Source: Anaerolineales bacterium | GTDB lineage: Bacteria; Chloroflexota; Anaerolineae; 4572-78; J111 | Assembly (NCBI GenBank): GCA_012032575.1 | Contig: JAAUSP010000040.1 | Coordinates: forward strand, 1 to 24,096 | Length of the DNA stretch: 24,096 nucleotides | Reading direction: 5' to 3' | Shown here: piece by piece, positions 22,755 through 24,096 of the stretch | How positions within the stretch are numbered: the stretch's first letter is position 1 | Layout of the letters: each line of letters opens with the position of its first letter | Program-made: the position numbers and the translations under genes | The notes under the pieces: model-generated | The model's database searches: none | What the model was told of the DNA's origin: nothing | Seen by the model: only the letters and a program-made list of their open reading frames with translations

Positions 22755-22854
22755 GGGCGGGATCTGTCCCAGATATTAGGCAGACCTCATAGGTACGCTG
22801 CGCGAAAACCTATGAGGTCTATCTCCTAAAAATTGGGACGCACCCGTAGGGGCG
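22751..22854. repeat. Nested palindromic element flanked by a 9-bp direct repeat
   Basis: AGACCTCATAGGT (22782-22794) and its exact complement (22808-22820) form a 13-bp stem, enclosed by GTCCCA (22766-22771) and TGGGAC (22834-22839). GTAGGGGCG occurs at both edges (22751-22759 and 22846-22854). It sits where copy C is broken and directly ahead of the 3' end of the fur-type gene, so the hairpin could also separate the two convergent genes. Confidence 0.55.
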
Positions 22855-22870
22855 CTTCGTGTCGGTGTGT

Positions 22871-23311
22871 TTACCCTCCTGCTACCTTTTCCCGGCAGCC
22901 CCGACACACCCCAAAAATACTCAAATGGTCGGTTTGAGCCTGAAAACCGTACTGCTTGTTCAGCTCCGTCCGCACCGGGTCAAAAATTGTATCGGCAAAC
23001 TCCTCGATGTAGCCGCATTCGCTGCACACCAGATGGTGATGGGGGCCGTGATCTTTGAGCGCAAAATAAGCCTGGCTGCGGCCAAAATTGGTCTGATTAA
23101 TCAGGTTCAGTTCCAGCAACAATTCCAGAGTGCGGTAAACAGTCGCCAGGCTGACATAAGGATTAACCTTTTGCACCGCCTCAAAAATCTCTTCGGCGGT
23201 AATGTGCCCTTCCAGCTTTTCGATAGCCTCAAAAATAATAGCCCGCTGCGGCGTCACCCGCATCCCCCGTGATTGCAGCGCTTCAATTAACGCACCTTCG
23301 CCTCGATTCAT
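22871..23311 (-). CDS. Fur-family metal-dependent repressor (Fur/Zur/PerR group)
   Basis: 146 residues from ATG 23311, with GGAGGT three bases before it. The winged helix includes RVTPQRAIIFEAIEKLEGHI and SLATVYRTLELLLELNLI. The sensory region HGPHHHLVCSECGYIEEF carries the His-rich metal site and the first CxxC, and CRGC near the C-terminus gives the second CxxC of the structural zinc site. The sequence alone does not decide between iron, zinc and peroxide sensing. The V4R gene converges on it. A perfect 14-bp palindrome lies about 150 bases upstream, between it and rarA, and may be its operator. A possible -10 (TATTAT) lies on the reverse strand at 23353-23348. Confidence 0.92.
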   Translation of the reverse strand: MNRGEGALIEALQSRGMRVTPQRAIIFEAIEKLEGHITAEEIFEAVQKVNPYVSLATVYRTLELLLELNLINQTNFGRSQAYFALKDHGPHHHLVCSECGYIEEFADTIFDPVRTELNKQYGFQAQTDHLSIFGVCRGCREKVAGG

Positions 23312-23360
23312 CTAACCTCCAGCCCAACCAGACCGCCGACGGCTGATATAATACCCTATT

Positions 23361-23420
23361 CGTGTTGCGTCTTGCGTGTTCCGTCGGCTTTCCTTTACGC
23401 AAGACGTAAGACGCAACACG
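23361..23420. repeat. Inverted array of tandem heptanucleotides (CGTGTTG type)
   Basis: The left arm is CGTGTTG (23361), CGTCTTG (23368) and CGTGTTC (23375). The right arm is CAAGACG (23400), TAAGACG (23407) and CAACACG (23414). Outer units pair perfectly, middle ones at 6 of 7 and inner ones at 5 of 7. The design is that of 4254-4325 with a different heptad: every left-arm unit starts with CGT or a near variant. Confidence 0.7.
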
Positions 23421-23448
23421 TTTTGGTTAGCTATAGTCAGCGATTCAG

Positions 23449-23477
23449 TTGAGAATATAATTAAATAGAATTCTATT
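23449..23477 (+). promoter_or_regulatory. Perfect 14-bp palindrome over a candidate promoter
   Basis: AATAGAATTCTATT (23464-23477) is a perfect palindrome in an AT-rich stretch. TTGAGA (23449-23454), a 17-base spacer and TCTATT (23472-23477) could be a promoter reading right whose -10 lies in the palindrome. The site lies between the divergent fur-type gene and rarA, a natural place for a Fur-family operator. The sequence is not the canonical Fur or PerR box. Confidence 0.4.
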
Positions 23478-23546
23478 ACATCTGCAAAGCAATAGCAAAT
23501 GTTTCAATTAGGTAAAACTTCCTATATTTCCCCCAGGGGAGGTCCG

Positions 23547-23555
23547 TGCTAAAAT
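23547..23555 (+). promoter_or_regulatory. Extended -10 placing the transcription start at the rarA ATG
   Basis: TGCTAAAAT ends seven bases before the A of the start codon, so transcription would begin on or next to the ATG and the mRNA would be leaderless. The purine-rich GGGGAGGT upstream is about 18 bases from the ATG, too far to act as a ribosome binding site. Confidence 0.4.
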
Positions 23556-23561
23556 AATACA

Positions 23562-24096
23562 ATGGATTTATTCGATCATGCCCGCGAGCAACAAATTGAA
23601 AAAGAAGCGCCTCTGGCGGCCCGTATGCGCCCCCGCACCCTGGACGAATTTATCGGTCAGGGCCACATCCTGGGGCCGGGGCGATTGCTGCGCCGGGCCA
23701 TTCAGGCCGACCAGCTTTCTTCGCTGATTTTTTACGGCCCGCCGGGCACCGGCAAAACCACCCTGGCCCGAATTATCGCCAACACCACCCATGCCCATTT
23801 TATAGCCCTCAACGCCGTGTTGAGCGGGGTCAAAGACATCCGCGAGTCCATCGAGGTGGCCCGCAACAAACGCGGCATGTTCGGCCAAAAAACCATCCTC
23901 TTCATTGACGAGGTTCACCGTTTCAACAAGGCCCAGCAGGATGCCTTGCTCCCGCATGTCGAAAATGGAACCGTCATTTTGATTGGGGCCACCACCGAAA
24001 ACCCCTACTTTGAGGTCAACAAAGCCCTGGTTTCGCGCTCACGCATTTTCACTGCACAGTTTGACCGAAGACGATTTGCGGGCTGTAGCCCGACAA
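23562..24096 (+). CDS. rarA: Replication-associated recombination protein RarA (MgsA), partial, frameshift near the edge
   Basis: The first 163 or so residues are a clear RarA N-terminus: [20 protein letters not shown], then [18 protein letters not shown]. Walker A is [13 protein letters not shown], Walker B is [19 protein letters not shown], and sensor 1 is [20 protein letters not shown]. RarA is an AAA+ ATPase of the clamp-loader clade acting at stalled replication forks. After SRIF the frame is lost: the expected continuation [15 protein letters not shown] is present one frame over at about 24052-24096. Two missing bases (or one extra) at 24046-24052 explain this. The gene continues beyond the window. 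The start ATG fits the family but lacks a Shine-Dalgarno sequence. Confidence 0.9.
   Translation, partial: MDLFDHAREQQIEKEAPLAARMRPRTLDEFIGQGHILGPGRLLRRAIQADQLSSLIFYGPPGTGKTTLARIIANTTHAHFIALNAVLSGVKDIRESIEVARNKRGMFGQKTILFIDEVHRFNKAQQDALLPHVENGTVILIGATTENPYFEVNKALVSRSRIFTAQFDRRRFAGCSPT

Noticed and set aside
23568..23957. Reverse-strand open frame opposite rarA
   Set aside because: The + strand has the RarA Walker motifs over the same interval; the reverse translation shows none.

Overview
The window looks like a chromosomal segment of an uncultured filamentous-type bacterium, most likely Chloroflexota (Anaerolineae-like). This is inferred from the gene families: a sensor kinase built from many GAF domains, a DUF4388/PATAN protein beside an Arf/MglA-like GTPase, a V4R-domain protein, RNase D with two HRDC domains, and intergenic spaces full of palindromic repeats. 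No rRNA, tRNA, CRISPR array, prophage or complete transposase gene is visible.

Left part (1-7.4 kb). This is a patchwork of accessory and housekeeping genes. In order it holds the decayed C-terminal tip of an RHS protein (-), a UPF0175/PIN toxin-antitoxin pair (+), a transcription termination factor rho (-) broken by two homopolymer frameshifts, a hairpin-rich spacer, a quinone oxidoreductase (+), a hotdog thioesterase and a frameshifted HAD phosphatase (+), and RNase D (-). Two 114-bp copies of a miniature inverted-repeat element lie here, each flanked by an exact 8-bp target duplication. One separated the thioesterase and HAD genes, which would have overlapped by TTGA before the insertion.

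Central part (7.3-21.7 kb). Nine genes lie on the + strand without interruption: DUF4388 protein, small GTPase, active alpha/beta hydrolase, left-handed beta-helix protein, a relative of cyanobacterial long-chain acyl-ACP reductase that keeps the acyl-accepting Cys, a response regulator with a degenerate GGDEF domain, a roughly 2300-residue hybrid histidine kinase (nine GAF, PAS, HisKA, HATPase, pseudo-receiver, receiver), a single-domain response regulator, and a paralogue of the first hydrolase whose nucleophile Ser is Ala. A strong sigma70-like promoter with a palindrome in its spacer precedes the first gene. I read it as one candidate system that couples a GTPase/PATAN switch and a phosphorelay to lipid or aldehyde metabolism. 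That role is inference and is the most interesting possibility here.

Right part (21.7-24.1 kb). A repeat-rich spacer leads to a V4R-domain protein (+), a truncated third copy of the miniature element with another palindrome at its break, a Fur-family repressor (-), an inverted array of heptanucleotides, and the start of rarA (+), which runs off the window and carries a frameshift just before the edge. Five probable frameshifts sit in the flanking genes and none in the 14-kb central cluster.
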